A stretch of DNA of 64,000 nucleotides, taken from Topomyia yanbarensis (Eukaryota; Arthropoda; Insecta; Diptera; Culicidae). The position numbers were made by a program, and so were the translations under genes. Below the pieces are notes generated by a model. That model saw nothing but the letters and a program-made list of their open reading frames with translations. It did not search any database and was not told where the DNA came from. Positions 8,990-19,375 of the stretch are shown in pieces. Within the stretch, counting starts at the first letter, position 1. The number at the start of each line of letters is the position of its first letter. The DNA is taken from NCBI RefSeq assembly GCF_030247195.1, contig NC_080671.1:206582397-206646396 (forward strand), written 5' to 3'.

Positions 8990-11049
8990 TCCATAAAACG
9001 ATGTCCTTCCTCATCGCAGTTCCAGCAGATCATACCCGTACGTCTCTGGTCTATCGGATCTGTTCTGTGTTCCCCAGCTCTGTCTTGCTCTCCTCGTACT
9101 GAGTTCTGCGGAGCTTGCAACTCCCGAGAGTGGTGCTGCGCAGGCGGAGGTTGCTGTCTCTGTACCTGGTTGCTGTACTGACGCTGTGTCTGCTGCGTGA
9201 GTGGTTGTGACGCGTATTGTCTGTGCTGCTGTGCGACGTTCGCCTTTTCCAAATTATGTGCTGACGTAAACGTTGGTCTAGCGTTCCTCGTCGTCAACTG
9301 CATCTTCAGCGCGCTGACTTGCTCCGTGAGCTGGTCTATCTTCAGCTGCCAGTATCCGTCATCATGTTGCGAGTATGCTCCTTCTTCATCGAGCGAGGAA
9401 TTTTGCCCGTCGACCAATCCGCCTGCCGAGTTTTCCTCCAGCTCTACTGTGTGTACCCTGCCGAACCGTGGTTGATGCTGCATTGCCGGTGCTGGTCTTG
9501 GTACGACAGTGGGTGTTGCGAAACTAGGCTCTAAAAGCGCACTGTGCGGAATTGGAACCCTGCGTTGCCTGTTCAGAAGCATCCTCGTTTCATCGTAGCT
9601 GGTGCAGATTTCCACCATTTCCTGTATAGTGTGTGGTCTGGCTGCGGTCACGATCGCTGCATAATCGGCATTCATGTTTTTCTTTACGATGAAAAACTTC
9701 TCTTCCTCGCACATCGGTGGCGTAACAAACCGAAATAATGCTGCGATATCCCTATAATATTTCGAAAATGCCTCGTTGGGTCCTTGGAATCGGAAGCAAG
9801 CCTCAAGGCGCAAAATCTGTGCATATCCACTGAGTAGGAATTCCTTCCGTATCTCCCGTTTGAATGCCTCCCAGGAAAGTAATGTGTGCTGCGCCATGGC
9901 TCGTGCGTACCAATCCAAAGCATCTTCCTGTAACAGATGTTTGATCGATGCCAATAAGGTGTCGTCGTTCATCCCTTCCGATCTAGCGAATGTTTCAACT
10001 CGGTCCAAGAATATGTTTAGCGACGTTGTGTCCTTCTCTCCCCGAAACTTGAATGGCCAGTTGTGTACTGCTTTCGTTGTGCGCCTCTCGTCGCCCCGAT
10101 CGCTCGCCGTTCTGGTGTCTCGCCGCAGTAGATGATGCAGTAAATCATCGCGCAGCTGGTCGTACTCTTCCCATACGTTCCTGTTTCCTCTCGTGCCGCT
10201 GGCTGTTCCTGTTCGGTCGTTTCGTTCCGACCTGCGTTGGTTATCGATCGAATTCCAGCCGGCTCTCTCCTCTTCTTGCTGATCCGCTAAGCGCGAATTG
10301 TCCCACCGCTCGTGATTGTAAACACTCCTGGGAGTCGGTGGAATGTCCAGTGGTGGCGGCGTGTAATGTGACTCTGTCGTAATCCGTCCGTGATCGCTAT
10401 AGAAACGTCTGCCGGAGAAGTCCAATTCGAGAGCACCTTGCCCTCGGCTCGCGGATAGTAACGAGCTGGATGCCGGAAGCGTTGTATGTTGACTGCTTCT
10501 TCTGCTATGCTCTGTCGACGCGACCGGTCCAGTCGCCCTGGCGCCGTTATCGTCTTGCGTTGGATTGTTCTCGTCCGCTAGCAGCTGCCGATTGGTTTTT
10601 GGCACTGCCCCTCCTGCACTTCCATAACCTGCCACACTCACTGGATTGGTTAAAGCACTGTTCACGTCACTGATTAACACTCTGACAAGCGCGTCGAGCG
10701 ATCTGTGCGCGTCTGCTAGGAAACCCGGCGGCTTGAGACATGCCAACCTGTTCCTATAATGTACGAGTCGCGACCGTAATTGACTTAAATTTTGCTTATC
10801 GGTGCTCTGAAGAGCAGGTCCGACAGCTTTCTGTAGCTCATAAATGGCTACCTGACAGGATTCTATATTAACAGTTGGACTCATAACGTGATCCGAACTG
10901 TTGTGAAAAATGTTTCGGGTCCGGTCATCTTGAACAGCGGCCCTCAACTTTTGAACTTTGACTCTATGAGTCATAGAACCTAGATTAACCATGTGACGTA
11001 AGGCCAACTCGTAGTTGATCTCTTCGTCATTTAGATGGGTGAAGTCCAT
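8869..11049 (-). CDS. gag: Gypsy Gag polyprotein
   Basis: 726 codons beginning MDFTHLNDEE, about 110 bp after the primer site. A capsid-like region (about 320-500) includes WPFKFRGEKDTTSLNIFLDR. A short coiled-coil-like helix (about 590-612) and a Gln-rich linker follow. Two zinc knuckles close the protein: CX2CX4HX4C at 675-688 is canonical, while the second (697-710) has Tyr where His is expected. Gag would package the element RNA into particles. The stop lies just after the slippery site, giving mostly Gag and some Gag-Pol. The ORF is intact. A long Arg/Ser/Gly-rich N-terminal half is not assigned. Confidence 0.93.
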   Translation of the reverse strand: MDFTHLNDEEINYELALRHMVNLGSMTHRVKVQKLRAAVQDDRTRNIFHNSSDHVMSPTVNIESCQVAIYELQKAVGPALQSTDKQNLSQLRSRLVHYRNRLACLKPPGFLADAHRSLDALVRVLISDVNSALTNPVSVAGYGSAGGAVPKTNRQLLADENNPTQDDNGARATGPVASTEHSRRSSQHTTLPASSSLLSASRGQGALELDFSGRRFYSDHGRITTESHYTPPPLDIPPTPRSVYNHERWDNSRLADQQEEERAGWNSIDNQRRSERNDRTGTASGTRGNRNVWEEYDQLRDDLLHHLLRRDTRTASDRGDERRTTKAVHNWPFKFRGEKDTTSLNIFLDRVETFARSEGMNDDTLLASIKHLLQEDALDWYARAMAQHTLLSWEAFKREIRKEFLLSGYAQILRLEACFRFQGPNEAFSKYYRDIAALFRFVTPPMCEEEKFFIVKKNMNADYAAIVTAARPHTIQEMVEICTSYDETRMLLNRQRRVPIPHSALLEPSFATPTVVPRPAPAMQHQPRFGRVHTVELEENSAGGLVDGQNSSLDEEGAYSQHDDGYWQLKIDQLTEQVSALKMQLTTRNARPTFTSAHNLEKANVAQQHRQYASQPLTQQTQRQYSNQVQRQQPPPAQHHSRELQAPQNSVRGEQDRAGEHRTDPIDQRRTGMICWNCDEEGHRFMDCAKPQAILFCYRCGRKGYSLRSCITCRTDAGNATAGNLQ
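8893..8899 (-). promoter_or_regulatory. -1 ribosomal frameshift slippery site G GGA AAC
   Basis: On the minus strand GGGAAAC lies in the gag frame exactly as X XXY YYZ (codons ..G GGA AAC), inside the 121-nt overlap of gag and pol. Slipping back one base moves the ribosome into the pol frame, about 20 nt before the gag stop. This heptamer class is a known -1 slippery sequence. I did not find a convincing downstream stem. Confidence 0.85.
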
Positions 11050-11158
11050 CCTAAAAGTTTCTTAATGGATCGCAAACCAACTAAACTTAATTACTACCAC
11101 AAATCTTTAATGTTACACTAATCTACTAATTGGCTCAAATAAACATGTGGGATTTTAT

Positions 11159-11169
11159 GTTGGGCGCCA
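11159..11169 (-). promoter_or_regulatory. Primer binding site, tRNA-Lys-like
   Basis: On the minus strand TGGCGCCCAAC starts one base after the 5' LTR. From memory it complements the last 11 nt (with CCA) of insect tRNA-Lys(CTT). Minus-strand DNA synthesis would start here. Complementarity appears to end after 11 nt. Confidence 0.75.
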
Positions 11170-11170
11170 T

Positions 11171-12213
11171 TGTAACAAAAAATTGTATTTGCTGCTGTTT
11201 ACCCAAATCAAAAGGCGAAATCCCACAAATATAAATATGTTATTGTAAGAGGGAAGAGATAATGTGCAGACTCACCGGTAGTTGACGATCACATCTCGTG
11301 GGTCATCTTGGAACCAAGCAGATCACTGTGATGTCTCGTGGCTGGCAGTCGTTCTTCGCCATACGTGCGCCTGCATAACGAGGCCGGCTGATGGAGAGGT
11401 GGGACGGTCTTGACTGCGTCGATTCGTTCACCGTCGTCGCCGGTGCGTTCGATGATAGCGCCAACTAATTGTAACCTGCGAGGTTAATTCCCGTTCAATG
11501 CTGCTCGACCTAACACGTCTTTCGGCCTCGTCGAAAGTTCCGGAACTTCCGAATCTCGCTTTTCCGGGTCTCGGGAACACGAGCGCAGTTTTGTTGATGT
11601 CGCTGGCGATAAACAAAATTGTCTCCCGATCGCAGAGCGCACGGATAAAATGTCTCCGTTATTTTCACCACACCGATGACCACCGGGACGATTGCGACGA
11701 GACCCAAGCAAAAGGGGATGGAAAAACTAGCCTTTTGATCCGGCCGAAGCAAGAATAGGCACACGTGCGTGTTCGTTTCGGCCAACCTGATTTCACTTCC
11801 GTCCACCACGAAACTTGCCGGGCGAATCTCGCCTTTGTGGGAAAAAGGGTAACACTTTTGCAATAGCGGTCGCACCACGGCCCGACCTCGACCGTTCACT
11901 CACTCGTGGCGTTTTTTTTTCCTTTTTGACGCCTCCCGTCGGGGAGAAATACCACCGCTCTCCGTCGACTTTTTTTTTCAGACTCCCTTTTTTTCGGCGG
12001 GAATCGCAGACCGCCACCGACCGTACTCGGTCAACTCTTTTTTCCGACTATCCATTTTTATTTTGGCACCCGTTCTTCCGGGGATTTGTTTTCAAGCAAA
12101 TTGTGCAGCGATCTTTTGTTTTCAAGCGGGCTGTCAAATGCCCACCTCTTGCAGTACACACTAATCTCTTATTCCTCCCTTTTTACATTTAAATTACACA
12201 TTTTACTGTAACA
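11171..12213 (-). repeat. 5' LTR of the intact gypsy element
   Basis: 1043 bp, matching 2612-3653 except for a G/A change near 11347 and one extra T in the run near 11911-11919. It holds the element's promoter by family knowledge, though I did not pinpoint a TATA box. It is followed by the target duplication ATAT at 12214. Confidence 0.96.
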
Positions 12214-12217
12214 ATAT

Positions 12218-13212
12218 TTTACATTAATTAGTATAGTCCTACGTCTACAGTTCGTGCAACCCCATAGGGCTGCCCCTTGTAGTTTTTAATGTCAAAAACA
12301 GCATTTTTGGCAACATATGCCCCGGCATTGTATGGCAACACGTCCAATGTTATAAGGATAGGCAATGTTCGATTGGATTTGTTTCTTGACAGCTAAACGC
12401 GAATCCAATCGATCCAAAATGGAGTCTCCGCAGTATATATTTCAAACTATTCTTTGTTTTCCAAGCTTCAACTTAAAACTGTATTCACGCAAATTTTGGG
12501 GCCAACTGAACAGACTTTTTCAGTTTAGTCGGGCAACCTCCAAACTCACTGCGAAAATTGTGTAACGTGACAGACGTATCAAAAGGACAATAAAGCGAAA
12601 ACCGTTCATGACAGAAAAAACTTTCTGAAGAAAAAATGTGCGGCTTGGAGACTTAAATAATGTGCAATTCTGATAGAATCAGATTTTATCGTCTTTGCAG
12701 ACTTATCTTATGATATATGCGTAAACTTGTAACGTGACAGACAGATGCCTTGACCATATGCTGTCGAAGATTGGATGTAGTTCTCTGTGTATTATTGATA
12801 ACATAGAAAAACTGGTATATTTTTCTATAAACATGTTCAAATTTATATTTCAATCATACTATATTCAATTCAATACACTAAATAAGTATCGATTTTTCAA
12901 CTTCATGTAAGGAATCGATAGCACCTTCCTAATCCTGGAATCAAGTTATTTGCAGGTATGTGCCCAAATCCATGGAAATTACTTTTTTTCTGTAAATCGC
13001 TGTCGGCCAGTAAGAGATAGGATGGTTAACACACGCACAGGCAGGCCAATAGGGGGCAGCAGAGACAGGAAGGACAGGAGTCTAATGGCTTAACGAACAT
13101 TTCCTCGCATTACGGGCCGTCGATTCCCGATGCAAGGACAATAAAAGTGCACAGAAAACATCTAGAAACACAGTGTACATTGTAAAAATAGTGCAAAATG
13201 GTTTTGACATTA
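12218..13212. other. Noncoding segment right of the gypsy insertion
   Basis: This continues the sequence interrupted at 2611. No gene, RNA or mobile element was recognised. A stretch near 12236 (TAGTCCTACGTCTACAG) resembles, in reverse, the sequence near 1166-1185, hinting that the large inverted repeat once reached further inward. Confidence 0.4.
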
Positions 13213-13276
13213 AAAATGTCTTACTCCACTATCTGGGGCTAGGTGTCATTCTAAAATCTAAACTATCTCCCATGTA

Positions 13277-14667
13277 TCAGGAATCAGGAATCAGAATATA
13301 TTGGCTCAAATGGCACGTTCCCCGGACATAGTCGGGGATTTGTGCCTTGCCGTGTGTTTTCATCATTTCCTGAGCGGAAGGAAAGGACAAGGAGGTGTGG
13401 GGAAGTAGAATTGGAAGGGCGGGAAAAATAACAACACAAAACAAAAATAAACAACAGGTAAGTTAAACTCACAAGTAGTTCAACTTGCCTGCGAATAAGC
13501 CTAAAGCTCTTTACCACATTGGATAAGAAACTTTAGTATGTCTCTGAGTTTCAGTCGACCAAACATGGTTTCGTCTATATAAGGACGGCTGAAGACTCGA
13601 AATCGCAATTGCGCTACCGCTGGACAGTTGCATATCAGATGATATGAGGTTCCGTAGTCGGATTCACAAAGATCACATGAAAAAGACTCAGCGCGCTGAA
13701 TAGTTGCCATGTGATAATTGAGTTTGCAGTGGCCGGTTAAAGCCCTGGTCAGCATGCCGCAGTGGAGCTTCGAAAAATGTAAGAGATTTTTCGAAACCAC
13801 TGGGCATGGTTGTTCTAGAAACGCCTTTGTTTGGCGACACGTTTGTAGATTTCTCCAATAATTTCGGTGCTCGGACGAAGCCCAGGACCGTATTTTTTCC
13901 CTTATCCAACTTGTCGAAATTGGCAGCGCGGGCTCAGGACCAACGAAGTCAATCGCTGAACCTGCCCTGGCCAATTCGTCAGCCCATTTATTTCCAGTAA
14001 TACCGCAATGTCCGGGCACCCAGACAAGGTAGATAGTGTTGACAATGCTTAGTTCTTCGATTTGGGTTCGGCACGCGATCACTAGCTTGGACCGGGATTT
14101 GTCTGAGCTAAGAGCCTTGATTGCAGCCTGACTATCGGAGCAGAAGTTTATAACTCTGCCGGACAAACTCAGTTGAAGGGCCGATTGCACCCCGCACATA
14201 ATCGCAAAGATTTCTGCTTGGAATACAGTACAGTATCTACCTAGTGAGTGAGATTGTTCCAATCTCATTTCACGACAGTAGACACCAGCACCAGCACGTC
14301 CCTCCATCAGAGAACCGTCAGTGTAACAAACCACTTGCGTTTGTTGTTGTCTTTCCATAAAGCCAGACAACCACTTCTCTCGAGAGGGAATCTTCACATG
14401 AAATGTCCTGTAAGGAAAACTACAAGTGAGTGTAATATCGCTGGGAGCAAGAATATCTTCGCCCCATGTAACCATTTGTGACCACAATCGTGTATGACTG
14501 GTAGCAAGATCAACATGATTACTGTTCCAAAGCCCAGTAACCTGCAGTCTGTATGCACATGATAGTGCTTCTTGTTTTAAGTGTATGTGTAATGGTTTGA
14601 TATTTAGAAGTGCCGAAAGAGCAGCAGTCGGAGTCGTGGTGAAAGCACCAGTCAACGCCATGAGCGC
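13277..14667 (-). mobile_element. 5'-truncated non-LTR retrotransposon with RNase H
   Basis: The insertion interrupts the right arm exactly where the left arm is continuous (between CTCCCATGTA and CGAAACTATG). The 3' end on the minus strand has a short TTCCTGA repeat tail rather than poly(A). Only the C-terminal end of ORF2 remains, as expected from incomplete reverse transcription. RNase H places it in the I/R1/LOA group of LINEs. Confidence 0.85.
13501..14661 (-). CDS. LINE ORF2 C-terminus: RNase H plus zinc-finger end
   Basis: An open frame of 386 codons with no internal stop. RNase H carries CYTDGS (Asp114), Glu150 in FQAEIFAIM, Asp176 in CSDSQAAIK, and the VWVPGHCG...NKWADELAR end with His218 and Asp228, so all four catalytic carboxylates and the His are there. 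A C-terminal CX2CX8HX4C-like motif (CDLCESDYGTSYHLICNC) is typical of I-group LINEs. Endonuclease and reverse transcriptase are absent because the copy starts inside ORF2, so it cannot mobilise itself. The first Met is simply the first in the truncated frame, not a natural start. Confidence 0.9.
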   Translation of the reverse strand: MALTGAFTTTPTAALSALLNIKPLHIHLKQEALSCAYRLQVTGLWNSNHVDLATSHTRLWSQMVTWGEDILAPSDITLTCSFPYRTFHVKIPSREKWLSGFMERQQQTQVVCYTDGSLMEGRAGAGVYCREMRLEQSHSLGRYCTVFQAEIFAIMCGVQSALQLSLSGRVINFCSDSQAAIKALSSDKSRSKLVIACRTQIEELSIVNTIYLVWVPGHCGITGNKWADELARAGSAIDFVGPEPALPISTSWIREKIRSWASSEHRNYWRNLQTCRQTKAFLEQPCPVVSKNLLHFSKLHCGMLTRALTGHCKLNYHMATIQRAESFSCDLCESDYGTSYHLICNCPAVAQLRFRVFSRPYIDETMFGRLKLRDILKFLIQCGKEL

Positions 14668-15245
14668 CGAAACTATGTAAGGTTTGCACGCTTATAACTC
14701 CGATATTACTAGATGGATTTTAATCATTCATACACCAACCGATTCAGAAACACCTAAATATTGGTAATAATTTATTATCTCCCCAATATAAGTAGACTTT
14801 TGGAAATTGGTAAAATTAAAAAGTTCACAAAAAACGGGATAAATACCATTCGTGAGGCAGATTTCTCAGACACAGCCGTCAAAAGAGGGCAGCTTAGTTG
14901 CTCAAGTTGCTCAGCGGTGGCCGTGTGCGGATTTTTCGGGTACCAGCACGGTGCCACAGAATGATTTGCAAAGTGGGTGGGCGCGGTGGTTTGGATTTAA
15001 TTCAATACGGTGTGTGCTGCTTAAGAGTGTTGCGTTTGAAAAAAATATATTTATTTTTATGCATGCGTGTGCGTTGTAACTTGTTAATCCATGTTTACGG
15101 AGCTTTGTAGCTGCGTAGGGTAAAGAGCCTTTTGGTTTTCATGTTTCATATTTCGGTTATATGTTTTTTATCAGTAAGGCATCTGAAAACGTGCTTCTGT
15201 AGTTAGTGCACTGTTCAGCAGCGTAGTATTTTATATAGGAGAGTA

Positions 15246-15360
15246 CACTCAGGTTTTTTTACGCGGATTTTGAAATTTACGCGGTTTTCATGCGTTTTTT
15301 TTAAAATTTACGCGGTTTTCATTTACACGGCCTGTATCCCCTGCGTGAAAAATCTGAGTG
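15246..15360. mobile_element. Tiny TA-flanked inverted-repeat element
   Basis: Ends CACTCAGGTTTTT and AAAATCTGAGTG are inverted, with TA on both sides (15244-15245, 15361-15362). The inside repeats ACGCGGTTTTCAT-like units. The ends and the CACGG/ACGCGG theme link it to the minisatellite elements at 21355-21735 and 24680-24980. Confidence 0.65.
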
Positions 15361-15362
15361 TA

Positions 15363-17640
15363 ATTGCATCGGAAACAATCACATTCCCAGCAGAACTTTT
15401 TGTTTTCTAATTTCAAACACTTTTGTTTCGTACTGCACACAACGGAAAATTTTAAAACAGAATTTACCGTCCCAGCAGCAGTTGAAGCGGATGTTCTTTT
15501 TCGATTCAAATTCAAGCCATGTCTTAAGCGTTACTGGACTTAAAATTGTTTTCCCAGTTTAACCAGTCAGAATATCTGTCCTACCCTATGTATTTAAAAC
15601 ACAGTTCTAATTGCGTTTTAAGGTATACAACAAATACGGTTGGGTATACTAATTTAAATTTTAAAATAAATCTGTTTTAAATTATGAAACAAACCGCTGT
15701 ACTGAAGATATAATTATGTCAGTCCTATTACCACATAAAACACCTATATAACATAAATCGCTGCAGAATTGGTTTAATAATACAATGTTTACACTACAGA
15801 GTTATAACACGTTTTAATAATTAGCAACAAGAAAAATGTCACCAAGATAGCATAAAAACCCGTTTTAACTGGTAGTGCGAACGTTGCATAACAATGTAAT
15901 TTATCAAATAATTTCATTTTTCCACCACTAATCGATCAAGAAATACTTACACTTAAGATTGTTTACTTAAGTTCATTAGTACATTATTGAAAATTTAAAT
16001 GGAAAATGAAATTTCATATTTTATGGAGAATCTGTATATTTCCGTTGGCGGGCGTGGGTTTCCTCATCACAGCTCTCAATATAGAACTTTTCTTTTGAAT
16101 ATATTTTCTGGACAGACCAGCCAATTTTACTAGATGGATCAGCCAAATAATGCCAATCACCTAGTGAGATACTTGAATAATTAATAGATTACCGTTAAAA
16201 GACCTTCAATAAATTATGTTTTAATGGGGAGGGTATATAGCAAATTGTAACATATGAAAACAGGCGAGTGAACAAGAACGTGTGTCGATATGTGTGATAG
16301 ATAAAAAAGCTATATTTTTAATGTCACCGTGGTCGTGTCCTGTACACAACCCTTTAATTTTTTCAGAGAAAAAAATTCGATCCGAAAAGTGAAAAAATAT
16401 GGCAATAAGAAGAAATGACATATTCAAACAATTGGCGTTTCACCAGCGACTAGCGACTACCAGGTGTCGCCCCAAAATTCTTCGTCCGAAAAACAGGTGG
16501 CAAGCCAGCCGGTCGGTGCTCAGCTAATTTCGTCCGCGTCCCTTGTCACCTATTTTTTTATTGGGTGTTTCATCGGCGGTGCTATCTTTGAAAATGAGCC
16601 GTCTTGGATATTCAACTGTTTTTTTTTTTACTTTCTTATTTTATTGCAAATGAGTAGAGGTTTTGATTCTTTTATATTCAGGATTGCAGATATTTTGTCG
16701 CATGTAAATTTTGGGTGTTCGTTAATGTGATGGCGCTGTAAGGGAACACGTCTCTGCCGGTCGGCCAACTTTTCTTTGGACTGAGCAAACTAATTTCTAT
16801 GTTTGTTTAGGCTTTGCTTTACCAACGGGGGAACTGATCCACATAGCATTCAATGTGCTTAGGGAAAACACATGGCCTTATTTGAGTGGAATGATGACTT
16901 CAATCATGTATAAGGTTTGAGAATTTACAATTCGCGAGAGGGATCGGGGACCGGTTGGCAATTACCTTCAGTTATGTCAGCACGAAGAATAAGCGTTTTG
17001 CTGTCATTTTCGTTGGTTAGCGTTCAATTCTATCTCATGCCTCCACGCGAGTCTGTCTATTGATGACATTTGGTCCTTAGACCGGTGACGACTGGGAGCT
17101 ATCAGCCTTCTACCGATAGTAGCCGAATGAGAGTGTGCGAACAGATCTAGCCGAGAAAATGATACCGTAAAAGTTGTTCGGAAAGCAGCTCCAATAAGAC
17201 TTTAATTTGACTAGTATCGATGATCGCGGGTCAATACGTACTGAAAATTCGCCGCGTCTGTTTTAATGAATCTAATTTCAAGTTCCGTTATTGGTAACAA
17301 GCCCGTGCATCAGGTTAACGATCCTCTGTATTTTTCATCAATGTTCGATATAATCGTACGTATACGTGTATTTCACAAACAATCCGATATTAGAAATAGG
17401 AAATACTTTCGTTGATTTATAACATCTAGAGCTATCATAACTCTTTGTATAACGTGTTATCACTCGGTAGTGTTCAACCCAATAAATATATCGTCGAGAA
17501 GGAATAGTGAAATTTGTCAGAATACTGTCGCAATAAATAGTGATCCGGCCCATTATGCAGATAAGATTGGCTTTTCTAGGCAATATTCCCACGATCGGCT
17601 GTGTGGATGTGAAATTGCTTTTGTTTAGAAAACATAGGAT
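15363..17640. other. Unrecognised noncoding DNA
   Basis: AT-rich sequence with only short, motif-free ORFs (for example plus 16464-16730). No RNA gene, repeat with clear ends or protein family was identified on either strand. Confidence 0.4.
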
Positions 17641-18395
17641 ACTCTCGGTAGCCGGCTACCCAGATTTTTAAAGAACCAAAAACTAAACAAGATCTTATTT
17701 TTCGAGCGAACTTCTTGAAAACCAACTGAACTACTACCTAATAAACTATGCTTTACAGGTCGCATCGCTTGCTTGGAGCGAATCCTAGACCCTATTCCCT
17801 TCCAAACCACCAACTCCGCGATACCTATGGAAGAGTCTGATGAACATTCTGTATAAGATTCCTCATTTCATTCAAGCGATCGCGGGGTAAAATCAGCACT
17901 GACACGATAGAAACCACGAAAAATTCGTCGCGTGATTGAATATTATTAAAAAAATATAAGCAGTGCTCCTTATAGCCGCTATCCGGAGTTCAAGTTGCTT
18001 ATTTTGCTAATCGTATTAATACAACAAATGATAAATTTCCCGAATTCTCGGCAGCCGGCTGCCCAGAGCAATTATCACATGCTATTGGCACATTTACTAA
18101 CAACTCTCCCCTTCCCGTGATACATGTGGAGATGCAGAGGATTCCTCGGTCTCTAGTAGCAACATGTATCGGACTAACATTCCTTCCTTTCCCAGAAGAT
18201 CTGCATTCGGACGTGGCCGGCGTCGGTATTGATCAGCATGCAGGGATCAGAATAGATTGTACAATGTGGCTCGTCATGTTATTCCCAAGCATGTTGTTCC
18301 AATGAACATTTTGCAACCTAACTTGGTTCTGGTCAATAACGGAGTAGCAACTACGGGCGATCTCTTATGCTTATGCTTATGCTTATGCTAATAAT
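17641..18395 (+). mobile_element. Copy of a noncoding element with TTATGC tail
   Basis: The part 17990-18360 aligns with the reverse complement of 48310-48800. Shared landmarks are CTCGGCAGCCGGCTGCCCAG, GTGGAGATGCAGAGG, ACTAACATTCCTTCC, GGACGTGGCCGGCG and GGTCAAT(A/C)ACGGAGTAGCAACTAC. It ends in about four TTATGC hexamers (18364-18391), like the tail of some LINEs or SINEs. A further CTCGGTAGCCGGCTACCCAG lies at 17644. No conserved reading frame between copies was seen, so the short ORFs here are not taken as genes. Confidence 0.6.
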
Positions 18396-18512
18396 CATAA
18401 AACATAAAAACAACATACAACACTAAGCAATGTGATATATTGAAATTTACAACAAAATTCAGCGTTGCGGTGGCTCCCATTCCTACCTTGAATGAAATGT
18501 ATGGCATCGATG

Positions 18513-19370
18513 CACAGAGGAGTAGCTAGAACAAATTCTTGGCCAATAACCAAAAAAAAAATTTTTTTCGATTTTGAAATTAGTTATATTTTTTTACATA
18601 CCTAAAAGCATACTGCATAATGTGGCAAAATAAAGAGTATGTCAAAAATTGCTAAAGAATTTTTGCATGGATGCAAAATAGTGATATTTTAAGGGTTTTT
18701 AATCAATTTTTGTTATGTATCCAGCAAAATCGCTTTCATATGATGATGACTGTGTTAAATAAGACAATATTATAACAAACGTAATTGAACATAACTATTT
18801 GTATAACCTCAGCTTAAAAATAACTGAAAAACAGTGTTACTGTATATTGGACCAGCTTTAAAAAAACCTTTTTTTAACATTTTATTCCAAATTTGAATGT
18901 GAAAAAAGTTACATGATACGGCACGATCCGGCAATGTTGCTGAAACAACATTACAAAAGAAGATTCTGGCTATCTAAAAAACATTAAATCTCTTCCGATC
19001 TTGTCCGATCTACAAATTCCAAGCGATTTGAAAATATTGATATTTATACTAATTTGAGGTACGCCGAAATGCTGTAGGGCCAAATACTATGTTTGGCAAA
19101 ATGTATCTCTATGAATATGTGCACAGGCATCCCTTTTCTTCTTGCTTTTCCACTGACCAACTGCTCATGCAACGGGAAAAACAAATGTCCTCAAAAATAC
19201 TAGTATTCGGAAGGATATAGAAAATTGACCCCTGCACTGGTAGGTGGATAGATGCTAAAGTCTCCCAAAAACTAGTTATTGTCGATTTTTAGTTCATATT
19301 AAGGTAAAATAACAGCAATAGCCGCAATCAATAGTTTTGGCCAGGATTCGACCCCGGTTGCTCCTCTGTG
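18513..19370. mobile_element. Transib-like nonautonomous DNA transposon (858 bp)
   Basis: Inverted ends start CACAGAGGAG and continue with related sequence for about 40 bp (left CTTGGCCAATA, right CTGGCCAAAAC). CGATG occurs directly on both sides (18508-18512, 19371-19375) as a 5-bp target duplication. A 5-bp duplication plus CAC ends is the Transib signature, the family related to RAG1. No transposase ORF is present. Superfamily assignment is inference. Confidence 0.6.
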
Positions 19371-19375
19371 CGATG

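Larger units (their letters stand above)
2612..12213 (-). mobile_element. Ty3/gypsy LTR retrotransposon, apparently intact
   Basis: A complete 9.6-kb element on the minus strand: 5' LTR 11171-12213, primer site 11159-11169, gag 11049-8869, pol 8989-5789, a 2.1-kb 3' noncoding stretch with a 57-bp minisatellite, and 3' LTR 2612-3653. ATAT flanks both ends (2608-2611 and 12214-12217). By eye the LTRs differ by one substitution and one base in a T run, and both ORFs are uninterrupted, so the insertion is recent and might still be mobile. Domain order protease, RT, RNase H, integrase is that of Metaviridae. No env was seen and the clade was not determined. Confidence 0.96.
13213..15219. repeat. 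Right arm of the large inverted repeat
   Basis: Inverted counterpart of 1-1165, in two parts (13213-13276 and 14668-15219) around a LINE insertion. It lacks the 255-bp miniature element and the tandem duplication found in the left arm. Identity by eye is high but not perfect. Confidence 0.8.

Noticed and set aside
13806..14481. Plus-strand ORFs opposite the LINE RNase H
   Set aside because: Antisense shadows; the minus frame has all catalytic residues.
19340..19356. tRNA B box (GGATTCGACCC) as a tRNA gene
   Set aside because: Lies in the Transib-like terminal repeat; no A box or cloverleaf seen.
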